In this document: in pieces, positions 1 to 6,309 of the stretch
How the letters are laid out: every line of letters starts with the position of its first letter
Position numbering within the stretch: position 1 is the stretch's first letter
The notes under the pieces: generated by a model
Seen by the model: only the letters and a program-made list of their open reading frames with translations
The model's database searches: none
Told to the model about the DNA's origin: nothing
Position numbers and translations under genes: made by a program
Source: a virus
Virus record (IMG/VR): IMGVR_UViG_3300018080_000514
Location: 1-27,012 of that record
DNA length: 27,012 nucleotides
Strand: one strand, 5' to 3'

Positions 1-99
1 GACGGTGGCCTGTATGAAATCATGCAGGATACAGAATCTATAATCAAGGGTATGGAAAAAATAATCAAGGAAGGAGAAGAACATGTGCAGGGGTTGTAG
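1..99 (+). CDS. 3' end of an unidentified protein (cut by window edge)
   Basis: The frame is open from base 1 to a TAG at 97-99 and encodes 32 residues starting DGGLYEIMQDTESIIKGMEK. It is charged and probably helical, and its start lies outside the window. The strong AAGGAG site of the next gene lies inside its last codons, so the two overlap by 17 bases in the manner of the rest of this operon. Too little remains to suggest a function. It is called a gene rather than chance because of the spacing and the codon use shared with the genes downstream. Confidence 0.5.
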   Translation, partial: DGGLYEIMQDTESIIKGMEKIIKEGEEHVQGL

Positions 100-352
100 C
101 ATGAAAATAAAAGGAAAATCATCTACATATGAGTATTTAGCGTGGTTTGATGAATATCAATACATTCAGCAAAAGATGAAAGATTTAAACAAAATGATAC
201 TGGATTATGAAAACCAGGTGGACAAAGAATACAAACCCACGATTTCAAAATTCAGGCGGGAGATGATAAGGTGTCGGCGTAGTTTTTGTAAAGCAGATAT
301 TATTTTAAATGAAATCTATTTACGAAAGGGGGAAAAGCATGCCAAAAGCTAA
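83..352 (+). CDS. small hypothetical phage protein (89 aa)
   Basis: The ATG at 83 follows an AAGGAG site by about 7 bases. A second in-frame ATG at 101, directly after the upstream stop, is a weaker alternative that would give 83 aa. The protein is rich in Lys, Glu and Tyr and looks mostly helical, with a basic stretch (KFRREMIRCRRSF) near residues 57-69. No signal peptide, membrane segment or known motif is visible. It ends inside the start of the next gene, overlapping by 14 bases, so it belongs to the same operon. The function is unknown. Confidence 0.6.
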   Translation: MCRGCSMKIKGKSSTYEYLAWFDEYQYIQQKMKDLNKMILDYENQVDKEYKPTISKFRREMIRCRRSFCKADIILNEIYLRKGEKHAKS

Positions 353-515
353 AGTAGTTATTGAGTTGAATCAAGATCAAGCAAATCTATTGCAGGAAAT
401 TCTTTTGGAACATACTGATGAAGGCCCAGCCGGGGAAGGATGGGCTTCCCCAAAATTGTGCGAATTACGGGAAGTGATCTGTACAGCTTGTTCTACAAAA
501 ACTCGCTCAAAATAA
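339..515 (+). CDS. small hypothetical phage protein (58 aa)
   Basis: The start at 339 is preferred because AAAGGGGG lies 6-9 bases upstream. An in-frame ATG at 309 has no such site. The product begins MPKAKVVIELNQDQANLLQE and looks like a short beta strand followed by a helix, then a Gly/Ala/Trp loop (EGPAGEGWASP) and a second helix with two Cys. The overall look, strand then Q/L-rich helix, recalls small phage accessory proteins of unknown role. Its last codons form the left arm of an inverted repeat (501-508 with 530-537), so translation could affect folding of the RNA downstream. Confidence 0.6.
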   Translation: MPKAKVVIELNQDQANLLQEILLEHTDEGPAGEGWASPKLCELREVICTACSTKTRSK

Positions 516-611
516 CTCAACTTATCACAGAGCGAGTGAGCAGCCAGTCCATGAGACCAACATAGGGTTGGTACCTGAATGGATTGATCAGTCCGGACTG
601 GCTGCTTTTTT
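501..611 (+). terminator. branched inverted-repeat RNA element ending in a T-run
   Basis: Four complementary segments can be read directly. ACTCGCTC (501-508) pairs with GAGCGAGT (530-537). AGCAGCCAGTCC (539-550) pairs perfectly over 12 bases with GGACTGGCTGCT (595-606). Inside that long stem are two small hairpins, ACCAAC/GTTGGT (556-572) and GGATT/AGTCC with one G-T pair (581-594). The RNA would fold as a three-way junction on a 12-bp stem, stacked next to the first hairpin. Six T follow at 606-611, so the simplest reading is a rho-independent terminator or attenuator upstream of the 627 gene. An independent small RNA is the alternative. No known ribozyme or riboswitch core was recognised. 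Confidence 0.55.
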
Positions 612-626
612 AAAAAGGAGGTTTAT

Positions 627-944
627 ATGGAATTAGTACCATTAGTACCATTAGTACCATCAGAAAGACCATTAGTATCAGAAAGACCATATTTTGGCAA
701 AGAACAGATCAGGTCATCAAGAGAATTAAAAATAGGGGATAAGGTTATTCCTGTACACTTTAATAATGTAGAAAATAGCCCAGTTACAATAATTGGGTAC
801 TTTGTAAATGAAATTGGAAAAGGTTTTATGATTAGAAATGAGTACAACAGAATAGAAAAAATGTTTCATTCAGACAAAGGACTCTTACCATATAAACCTT
901 CTGGAAAATGGAATCCTACTAACTGGTTAAAGAAAGCTAAATAA
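627..944 (+). CDS. hypothetical protein with repetitive N-terminus (105 aa)
   Basis: The ATG follows AAGGAGG with 6 spacer bases, just after the T-run of the branched RNA element. Residues 2-22 are built from short repeats (LVP three times, then SERP twice) and encoded by near-perfect tandem DNA repeats, so this segment is likely flexible. Residues 35-90 (LKIGDKVIPVHF, VTIIGYFVNE) look like a small beta-barrel of SH3 or KOW style. The C-terminus is basic. No catalytic motif is visible. Function unknown. The repeats stay in frame for any change of three, six or nine bases. Confidence 0.65.
   Translation: MELVPLVPLVPSERPLVSERPYFGKEQIRSSRELKIGDKVIPVHFNNVENSPVTIIGYFVNEIGKGFMIRNEYNRIEKMFHSDKGLLPYKPSGKWNPTNWLKKAK
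632..688 (+). repeat. short tandem repeats inside the 627 gene
   Basis: ATTAGTACC occurs three times head to tail (632-658). ATCAGAAAGACC then occurs at 659-670 and again at 677-688, separated by ATTAGT. The unit lengths of 9 and 18 bases keep the reading frame. Such arrays arise by replication slippage and can vary in copy number. Confidence 0.85.
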
Positions 945-957
945 AAAGGAGGTAACA

Positions 958-1551
958 ATGGCACACGAAGAACTGAAAAAACAGTATGTGGAAGATTGTT
1001 TGAATTATGAAAGGCCGTGGAAACTGTGGGAAATTAGAAGTTCACAAGACACTTGGTGTCCCTGTACAAGCGAACCGGGATGGTTGGGTTGTTGCCAATA
1101 CCGCCGAAAAGAACCGCCCTTTGATTGTGAATATTTCTCCGGCCTGAACTGGCGGGAGGCTGAGAAGTATGTGGGGAAGATGATGGAGTTTTCGGACGAT
1201 CCTGATTGTGATGGATGGATAAAAGGTAAGTTAATATCGCTCGATTATAGGGAAGGATTAAGGTTTGAATCTGAGTCTGAATCATATGAGTACTGCCGCA
1301 CCTGCCTCGAAACCTTCCAGCATCCAACCATCCCGGTAACGGTCCACGGCAAAACCTACGAACTGCCGAAGCCGGAGACGGAAGCGCCTAAAAAGGGAAC
1401 GATATATTGGTCATGGTTCCCTCATGTTATTAGAAAATGCCTTTGGCACAACACCCCACCAGAAAATATCGAACTTAAAGCAGGCATGATCCACCTAACC
1501 GAAGCCCGCGCCCAAGCATGGGTCAACTTCTGGCGGGAGATTCACGCATGA
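958..1551 (+). CDS. hypothetical phage protein, Cys/Trp-rich (197 aa)
   Basis: The start has an AAAAGGAGG site. The protein is rich in Trp, Tyr and Cys, with Cys clusters at WCPCTSEPGWLGCC (about residues 33-46) and YCRTC (about 112-116) that could bind a metal or form disulphides. A C-terminal block with TIYWSWFP, KAGMIHLTEARAQAWVNFW resembles a conserved tail seen in phage hypotheticals, but no function is known to me. Base composition varies along the gene, GC-rich near 1300-1390 and 1490-1550 and AT-rich around 1220-1290, hinting at a mosaic origin. The stop overlaps the next start (ATGA). Confidence 0.7.
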   Translation: MAHEELKKQYVEDCLNYERPWKLWEIRSSQDTWCPCTSEPGWLGCCQYRRKEPPFDCEYFSGLNWREAEKYVGKMMEFSDDPDCDGWIKGKLISLDYREGLRFESESESYEYCRTCLETFQHPTIPVTVHGKTYELPKPETEAPKKGTIYWSWFPHVIRKCLWHNTPPENIELKAGMIHLTEARAQAWVNFWREIHA

Positions 1552-1760
1552 AATTTATAATATCTTTATTTCTTATATTACTTTGTGTGTTTACAGGGGG
1601 GGTATGTAGTACTTTGTTATTTTTTCATTCCAATGGATACACTTTATATACTCCTAAACAAATTGAAATAATTAAAACAGAAAGTTGGATGGAAGGGTAT
1701 CATCGTAGACAGCTTGATGATTTACCAGCACCACAAATTAATGGATGGTGGACTGAATAA
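1548..1760 (+). CDS. small membrane or lipid-anchored protein (70 aa)
   Basis: The start at 1548 overlaps the preceding stop as ATGA, with GGGAGA about 8 bases upstream. An earlier in-frame ATG at 1518 lies deep in the upstream gene and is unlikely. Residues 2-26 are a hydrophobic stretch (MKFIISLFLILLCVFTGGVC), either a single membrane anchor or a signal peptide with a poor lipobox around Cys20. The remaining 45 residues are polar and would face one side of the membrane. The role is unknown. Superinfection exclusion or host-envelope modification would be typical for a small early membrane protein, but nothing here proves it. Confidence 0.6.
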   Translation: MKFIISLFLILLCVFTGGVCSTLLFFHSNGYTLYTPKQIEIIKTESWMEGYHRRQLDDLPAPQINGWWTE

Positions 1761-1966
1761 TGCAATTAGAAAATTATGATATAGCCATTAAAGGACTTAA
1801 AGGAATATGCAAATCACCGTCTATTTGGGGGTCGGTAAAAGGAAAAAACGAGTTAGTTCCTTTAATATATTTTCAAAAGCCTAAATGGATGGATGAAGAT
1901 GACTTTTATGAAATTGTACGATCAGTAAAGTTACGTATACCTAAAGAAAAGGAGTTTAAAGAATGA
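1760..1966 (+). CDS. hypothetical protein (68 aa)
   Basis: The start overlaps the previous stop as TAATG, implying translational coupling because no good Shine-Dalgarno site is visible. The sequence mixes beta-like stretches (ELVPLIYFQKP) with an acidic helix (WMDEDDFYEIVRSVKL) and ends in a basic tail. It looks like a small globular alpha/beta protein. I recognise no family. It sits in a run of four overlapping small genes leading to the SbcC-like half gene. Confidence 0.55.
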   Translation: MQLENYDIAIKGLKGICKSPSIWGSVKGKNELVPLIYFQKPKWMDEDDFYEIVRSVKLRIPKEKEFKE

Positions 1967-2193
1967 GTACACCAGCACAAAAAATTGTAGAAGAAGAAAT
2001 CTTTTTGAAAGAACGTATGAAGAGTGGTGTAATGGGAATAGTGCAGAATCAAGTAAATGATTTTATGAATCAAACTGGAACTAAAGTACAAAGTATTGAA
2101 ATACGTTTTCTGGACGTTTCAACTTTGGATGAACCTACGGCTATATTTCATTATATGAATGTAAATTACATTATTCCAAAAATAGATGTGTAA
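1963..2193 (+). CDS. hypothetical protein (76 aa)
   Basis: The ATGA overlap with the previous gene and an AAAGGAG site about 6 bases upstream fix the start. The first 40 residues are helical, with an amphipathic segment (QKIVEEEIFLKERMKSGVMG). The second half is likely a beta hairpin (SIEIRFLDVS, AIFHYMNVNYIIP). No known motif is seen. It ends 5 bases before the SbcC N-terminal half, so it may be co-translated with that ATPase subunit, but a functional link is only suggested by position. Confidence 0.6.
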   Translation: MSTPAQKIVEEEIFLKERMKSGVMGIVQNQVNDFMNQTGTKVQSIEIRFLDVSTLDEPTAIFHYMNVNYIIPKIDV

Positions 2194-2198
2194 TCATT

Positions 2199-3263
2199 AT
2201 GATTAAATCACTGCATATCCAAAATATTCAAAACCACAAGAATTCTAAACTGCTTTTTCATCCTGGTGTCAATATAATAGTGGGACCAAGTGAACACGGT
2301 AAATCAGCTATAATGAATTCTTTGTACTGGGCATGGCAAAACAGACCCCTTGGTGATCCACACAGAAATTGGGGTGGTGGAGTAATGCTATCAAGGGTTG
2401 TACTGGATAATGGTATTGTTGAAATATCAAGAGATAAACAAACACAGTACAAAATAACAACCCAAAAAGGAACCAAAACATTAAAAGCTGGTGGTCAGAA
2501 TCCACCAGATGAAGTAACCGCCCTTTTCAACATGGACAGAAAGATTAATTTTCAAAAGCAACTGGAAAAAGATGCTCCTATCTTTTTGTTAAGTGAATCA
2601 CCGGGGGAAGTTGCTGCTTTCTTTAATAAAGTGGCTGGTCTTTACAAAATAGATAAAACAGTATCCAAGGGGAAGGCTGATTTAAGAAAGACTGAACTCC
2701 AATTAAATAACATTAAAGAACAAATACAAGATAAGGAAAAAGACCTATCAAAATACGCCGGTATTGATGAAAGGTATACTAAGGTATGCACTTACACCCA
2801 AACCCTTGAAAAACACGAAAATAGTACCCGTATTTTAAACAATACCGGCCTTATGTTGTACGAAATACGTAAACTTGAAAAGTTGAATGAAGTTTTACAA
2901 AAAAGGATGCAGTTAAAAGATGCTTTTGGTAAAGCAATTGTACTTAAAAATAAAATACGAGATTCTTTGGTTTATGTTCAGGAGATCAATGAGAAAAACA
3001 ATACGATCAATGGTGTTACAAAACAAAATAGACTTTTGGGACATAGACTGAAAATAAAAGAAAAAGTAGATGCACTGAGTGATATTGTAATTGAACAAAA
3101 AAAGAAAACTGGTTTTATGAGTACCCTTGAGGAAGTAATATTGCATATTTCTGGTACTTCAAGGGCGGTAGATCATTTACAAGAAGACAAAGAAGAATTA
3201 CAAGAACAATTCCATGAATTGATGCCAAACGTATGTCCATTGTGCGATCAGGAGGTGAAATAA
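2199..3263 (+). CDS. SbcC/Rad50-like ATPase, N-terminal half ending at a zinc hook
   Basis: This is the N-terminal half of an SMC/Rad50/SbcC-type ATPase, which normally tethers and feeds DNA ends to a Mre11/SbcD nuclease. Residues 1-10 begin with the usual strand (MIKSLHIQNIQNHKN). Walker A is GPSEHGKSA at 29-37. A block typical of the family (NFQKQLEKDAPIFLLSES) lies near residues 115-132. Residues about 155-345 are coiled coil. The protein stops right after CPLC (Cys346, Cys349), the zinc-hook motif that in full-length Rad50 sits mid-protein. Walker B, signature and H-loop are absent here and are supplied by the gene at 5697-6308. The upstream gene is 5 bases away. The ATPase assignment is firm. 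Separate translation of the halves is seen directly. Their assembly is inferred. Confidence 0.9.
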   Translation: MIKSLHIQNIQNHKNSKLLFHPGVNIIVGPSEHGKSAIMNSLYWAWQNRPLGDPHRNWGGGVMLSRVVLDNGIVEISRDKQTQYKITTQKGTKTLKAGGQNPPDEVTALFNMDRKINFQKQLEKDAPIFLLSESPGEVAAFFNKVAGLYKIDKTVSKGKADLRKTELQLNNIKEQIQDKEKDLSKYAGIDERYTKVCTYTQTLEKHENSTRILNNTGLMLYEIRKLEKLNEVLQKRMQLKDAFGKAIVLKNKIRDSLVYVQEINEKNNTINGVTKQNRLLGHRLKIKEKVDALSDIVIEQKKKTGFMSTLEEVILHISGTSRAVDHLQEDKEELQEQFHELMPNVCPLCDQEVK

Positions 3264-3270
3264 TAAAACC

Positions 3271-3537
3271 ATGATTGATAGACTTTCTATAACAGGATCT
3301 TGTGATTTCAAACCAACAAAAGAATTACGTGATTTTATGTGTAATCAGTCTTGTGATGAAGAAGTTTCTTTTGAAGCTACATTTGATCCAACAGATCCAA
3401 TAGACCCAATAGATGATTTAGAAGTAGGGCAAGAAGTTGATTTGTTTTATGATAAAGAACATGTACTCTGTACTTTACAAGTAACAAATAAAACCAAAGA
3501 AGGAGTGACACTTAAATTAATGAAAAGGACAAAATAA
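3271..3537 (+). CDS. hypothetical acidic protein within the SbcCD operon (88 aa)
   Basis: The ATG at 3271 lies 12 bases after AGGAGGTGA, a slightly long spacing. The protein is acidic in the middle, with a short DP-rich repeat (DPTDPIDPIDD, about residues 40-50), followed by a beta-rich segment (EVGQEVDLFYDKEHVLCTLQV) that resembles a small OB- or SH3-like barrel. No catalytic residues stand out. Its stop overlaps the nuclease start (TAATG), so it is translationally coupled to the SbcD-like gene. The function is unknown. Confidence 0.6.
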   Translation: MIDRLSITGSCDFKPTKELRDFMCNQSCDEEVSFEATFDPTDPIDPIDDLEVGQEVDLFYDKEHVLCTLQVTNKTKEGVTLKLMKRTK

Positions 3538-4427
3538 TGATACGAAAAAAGAAACCTTTTAATCCTGATCTTATCATCAGTGCAGATTGGCATTTAAGGG
3601 ATACGCAACCTAAATGCAGAACAGATAATTTCTGGGAAGCACAATGGGGCAAAGTTAAGCAGGTACTTACTTTATCAGGTAAGTTAGATTGTCCTATATA
3701 TCTTGCTGGTGACTTATTTCAACATTGGAAAACAAGCCCTTTCCTTTTAAATAAAACAATAAGAGAATTTCTTCCACTTAACGGGTTCATTTATTCTATT
3801 ATCGGCAATCACGACATGCCAGGACACAATATCGAAAACATGGAAAGGTCCGGTTTACAAATTTTATTTGATACAGATATTATACATAGAATACTTTTTC
3901 AAGTTGATTGGGGAACAGATCCGGCTAAACACCGGCCTTTACGAATTAAAAAAAGGACTATAGTATTTGCCCATATTATGACATACAAAGACATTCCCCC
4001 TTGGCCCGGTTGTGAAGACCCAGAATGCCATGAATTATTTGATTGGTTTCCTGATGCTGATTTAATTGTTACTGGTCACAACCACAGAACCTTTACTGCA
4101 AGAAAGGGTAAACAGCTTTTAGTCAACCCCGGTTCACTTACACGGCACAAAGCAGATCAAATAGACCATAGACCTTGTGTATTCTTTTATGATTCTAAGC
4201 AACATAAACTAAAACGCCATTACCTTAAAATAAAAAAGGGGGTGATTAGCAGAGAACATATTGAAATCAAAAAGCACAAAGATAAACGATTAAATGCTTT
4301 TATTGAGAAACTAAAGCAAGGGTGGGATGCTGGACTAAGTTTTGAAGAAAATATTGAAAGAGGGATAAAGGAAAATAAAATACCAAAACGGGTACAAGAT
4401 ATTATTTATACCTGGATGGAGGAGTAA
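3537..4427 (+). CDS. SbcD/Mre11-like metallophosphoesterase (DNA nuclease)
   Basis: This is a calcineurin-like phosphoesterase of the Mre11/SbcD type, which uses two metal ions to cut DNA ends and hairpins together with the SbcC ATPase. All metal-site motifs are present in order: ADWH (Asp17, His19), GDLF (Asp59), GNHD (Asn91, His92, Asp93), a His in AHIMTY (His146) and GHNH (His181, His183). Residues 195-220 (LLVNPGSLTRHKADQ) match the PGS region after the last motif. The C-terminal 70 residues are basic and helical and may contact the ATPase. At 296 aa it is shorter than bacterial SbcD and closer to phage versions. The start overlaps the preceding stop (TAATG). It lies between the two SbcC-like half genes. 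Confidence 0.92.
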   Translation: MIRKKKPFNPDLIISADWHLRDTQPKCRTDNFWEAQWGKVKQVLTLSGKLDCPIYLAGDLFQHWKTSPFLLNKTIREFLPLNGFIYSIIGNHDMPGHNIENMERSGLQILFDTDIIHRILFQVDWGTDPAKHRPLRIKKRTIVFAHIMTYKDIPPWPGCEDPECHELFDWFPDADLIVTGHNHRTFTARKGKQLLVNPGSLTRHKADQIDHRPCVFFYDSKQHKLKRHYLKIKKGVISREHIEIKKHKDKRLNAFIEKLKQGWDAGLSFEENIERGIKENKIPKRVQDIIYTWMEE

Positions 4428-4428
4428 T

Positions 4429-4668
4429 ATGCTTCTACATATAAATAAATTTAGACATTATCATTTTTGGGGTGGGAATTTATGCGGTTTATCTAACATA
4501 AAATCTATAGAATTAACAAAAAATGATATAGAAGGTTTAATAAAAGAAATACAACACAACCCAAAAAGAATTAACTTTTATTTAGAAAATTTAAAATCAA
4601 AAATGAAATCAGAAATAAGAGGACAAAGCGCAAATTTAATAATCATAGATGATCCTTTAGGAGAATAA
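4429..4668 (+). CDS. hypothetical protein (79 aa)
   Basis: A GGAGGAG site ends 4 bases upstream of the ATG, one base after the nuclease stop. The N-terminus is rich in His, Phe and aromatic residues (HINKFRHYHFWGG). The middle has a Lys-rich helix (IEGLIKEIQHNPKRINFYLENLK split by a turn). It ends in LIIIDDPLGE, which vaguely resembles a Walker-B strand but has no ATPase context. I do not recognise the family. It is AT-rich like its neighbours and clearly in the same operon. Confidence 0.6.
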   Translation: MLLHINKFRHYHFWGGNLCGLSNIKSIELTKNDIEGLIKEIQHNPKRINFYLENLKSKMKSEIRGQSANLIIIDDPLGE

Positions 4669-4670
4669 TT

Positions 4671-4955
4671 ATGAGCATCGAAAATGAATTACTGAGTATT
4701 AAAAAGAAACTGGCTAAAACAGAAAATGAAATAGCCCGTAATGATGGCAGGTTAAGTGGACTGTACGATGATCTCAGAAGTGCATTAGATTTACCTAAAA
4801 GCGCAAGTAAAGACAAAATCATTAAAGCTGGTAACACTAAAATACAGTCCTTAAAAAAGCAAATTAAAAAGGATGAAGACACCCTTGAAGAACTGATGGA
4901 AGAAATACAGGAAGAAATACAAACATGGGAGGATGAAGATGAGGATAATAATTGA
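4671..4955 (+). CDS. free coiled-coil protein in the SbcCD operon (94 aa)
   Basis: The protein is almost entirely heptad-like helix. A first coil covers residues 1-40 and a second about 55-90, joined by a short segment (LPKSASKDKIIKAGN). It ends in an acidic tail (WEDEDEDNN). Small coiled-coil proteins of this look accompany phage SbcC-like ATPases. That is from memory of such operons and not proven here. The N-half ATPase has a much longer coil than the C-half, so this protein could pack against the unpaired coil. The start is 2 bases after the upstream stop. The codons of the acidic tail contain the ribosome-binding site of the next gene. Confidence 0.65.
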   Translation: MSIENELLSIKKKLAKTENEIARNDGRLSGLYDDLRSALDLPKSASKDKIIKAGNTKIQSLKKQIKKDEDTLEELMEEIQEEIQTWEDEDEDNN

Positions 4956-5235
4956 CAATGACGGGGAAGCAGCACCCTTTTTGCTTCCTGAAGAAATAAA
5001 AAAGGGTGATATTTTATGTATTAATCCACACACAGGTTATGTAGAAAAAACCACAAAAAATATTAGTGATGGTGATGCCTTTATTGCTGGGGAAGACGTC
5101 ACAACAAGATATTGTTATATTCAAGCAAACACTCATTTAATTTATAATGCTGGAGATGTGGACCCCGCAACAAAATTTTATAATAATTCAATAGGTACCG
5201 ATTTTATTTACGGGTTAGGGGATGAAGATGAATAA
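4939..5235 (+). CDS. hypothetical protein (98 aa)
   Basis: Two in-frame ATGs lie at 4933 and 4939. The second is preferred because GGGAGG (4927-4932) is then 6 bases upstream, while the first touches it. The protein is beta-rich (MRIIIDNDGEAAPFLLP, KGDILCINPHTGYVEKT) with a turn-rich middle, and ends in an acidic GLGDEDE tail. The segment GDILCINPHTGYV followed by GDAFIAGEDV recalls small phage beta-barrel decoration or SH3-like domains, but this is not enough for a name. It overlaps both neighbours. Confidence 0.55.
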   Translation: MRIIIDNDGEAAPFLLPEEIKKGDILCINPHTGYVEKTTKNISDGDAFIAGEDVTTRYCYIQANTHLIYNAGDVDPATKFYNNSIGTDFIYGLGDEDE

Positions 5236-5497
5236 AGTTATATGGAAGTTTGAATTTGAAACCAATGATGTTGTCGAAATACAAATGCCAAAACACGCTG
5301 AGATACTTTATTTGAACGTTCAGCATAATCCATGTATCTGGGCTTTATGTAATCCAAGCGCACAAAGAGAAACACGTGTATTTAGAATTTACGGAACTGG
5401 AAGCCCTATTTCACAAGAAACGCCCAAAACTTATATTGGTTCGTATCATTTGATGAGTGGTGCGTTGGTCTTTCATGTCTTTGAGGTAAAAACATGA
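5228..5497 (+). CDS. DUF7352-type small protein (89 aa)
   Basis: The pattern KVIWKFEF, then a Met-Pro-Lys step (IQMPKHAEIL), then VQHNPCIWALCNP, FRIYGTGSP and a terminal GALVFHVFE matches a small conserved phage and bacterial family I know as DUF7352. The fold is a compact beta sandwich. Its biochemical role is unknown. ATG 5228 is preferred over 5222 because AGGGG then sits 6 bases upstream. It overlaps the previous gene by 8 bases and the next by 4 (ATGA), so it is embedded in the operon between the SbcD-like gene and the SbcC C-terminal half. Confidence 0.7.
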   Translation: MNKVIWKFEFETNDVVEIQMPKHAEILYLNVQHNPCIWALCNPSAQRETRVFRIYGTGSPISQETPKTYIGSYHLMSGALVFHVFEVKT

Positions 5498-5700
5498 TTA
5501 ATAAATTGTGGGATGATTATTTATTTCATTGCTTTGTAAAAAAAATTGAGCGGGAATGTTATTTAATTTTTAATGAAATATTATTAGGTGATTGGTACAA
5601 AAAAACTTTAGATTACCAAGCAACAAAACTTTATATTTCTTTATTAGATTTAAAGATAGAGTTAATAAAATCCTTTCATAAACCAAAGGAAATTAAATGA
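5494..5700 (+). CDS. hypothetical protein (68 aa)
   Basis: The start overlaps the previous stop and its own stop overlaps the SbcC C-half start, both as ATGA. The sequence is helical, rich in Leu, Lys, Tyr and aromatic residues, with no clear membrane segment, no Cys-pair motif and no known signature. It is strongly AT-rich. Position suggests tight translational coupling to the C-terminal ATPase subunit at 5697, so it may be an accessory to that module. The sequence itself does not show a function. Confidence 0.55.
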   Translation: MINKLWDDYLFHCFVKKIERECYLIFNEILLGDWYKKTLDYQATKLYISLLDLKIELIKSFHKPKEIK

Positions 5701-6308
5701 TTGATTTAGAACATTTAAAAGAAAAACTACAAGCTAAACGTACAGAAAGAGATTTAATAAGTAAACAACTGAATAATTTAAAATACCAAAATAAAACCTT
5801 AAAGACTCAAGTAATACGCAAAGAAAGAGCATTGGAATTCATAAAAGACATTGCCTTAAAAACACAAGCACAACTGGAGTACCATCTTAGTGATATGGTC
5901 AGCACTGGCTTGAATACGGTATTTGATACTGAGTACAATTTTAAGGTACTGTTTGAAATCAAAAGGGGTAAGACTGAATGTGGGCTTTGGTATGAAAAAG
6001 ATGGTAATTTAGTAGACCCTATCAGTATGAGTGGATTGGGTGCAGCAGACATAGCAGCCTTTTGTTTACGATGTGCAGGTTGGAGTATGACAAGGCAGTA
6101 CAGAAATACATTAGTACTGGATGAACCCATGACACATTTAAGCCTAAACCATCACGAAAGGGCTGGAGAACTTATAAAGATGTTGAGTAAAGAACTTGGA
6201 TTGCAGATTATTATGGTAACGCATAGTGAAAGATTTACAAACTTTGCAGATAAGATTTTTGAAGTAAAAATGAAAAAAAGGGCATCAAAGGTGAAAGTAT
6301 TAAATTGA
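5697..6308 (+). CDS. SbcC/Rad50-like ATPase, C-terminal half
   Basis: This is the partner of the N-terminal half at 2199. Residues 1-60 are coiled coil. The signature region reads SMSGLGAADIAAF (110-122), a variant of the LSGG motif seen in phage SbcC-like proteins. Walker B is TLVLDEP (138-144) with Asp142 and Glu143, followed by the D-loop and an H-loop His in VTHSERF (His176). No Walker A and no CxxC are present, so this polypeptide cannot hydrolyse ATP alone. Complementation with the N-half would rebuild a complete ATP site. Its coil is far shorter than that of the N-half. The start overlaps the preceding gene (ATGA). It is the last + strand gene before the convergent junction. Confidence 0.9.
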   Translation: MIDLEHLKEKLQAKRTERDLISKQLNNLKYQNKTLKTQVIRKERALEFIKDIALKTQAQLEYHLSDMVSTGLNTVFDTEYNFKVLFEIKRGKTECGLWYEKDGNLVDPISMSGLGAADIAAFCLRCAGWSMTRQYRNTLVLDEPMTHLSLNHHERAGELIKMLSKELGLQIIMVTHSERFTNFADKIFEVKMKKRASKVKVLN

Positions 6309-6309
6309 A

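Noticed and set aside
501-611. Hammerhead-type ribozyme at the branched element
   Set aside because: The three-way junction shape fits, but the CUGANGA and GAAA core sequences are absent on both strands.
501-611. tRNA or tRNA-like gene
   Set aside because: There is no acceptor-anticodon-T-arm order, no TTCGA-type T loop and no CCA, and the stems have the wrong lengths.
632-688. CRISPR-like array
   Set aside because: Units are 9 and 12 bases, with no spacers, and they are codons of a gene.
623-847. Frame on the - strand encoding repeated TNG residues opposite the 627 gene
   Set aside because: It is only the reverse complement of the tandem repeats and shares its length with the well-supported + strand gene, without a ribosome site.
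1034-1327. 97-residue frame on the - strand inside the 958 gene
   Set aside because: No ribosome site, and it is opposite a gene with a strong site and coupled neighbours.
4429-4668. Walker B motif in LIIIDDPLGE suggesting a third ATPase piece
   Set aside because: No Walker A, signature or suitable length. The match is a few hydrophobic residues followed by DD.
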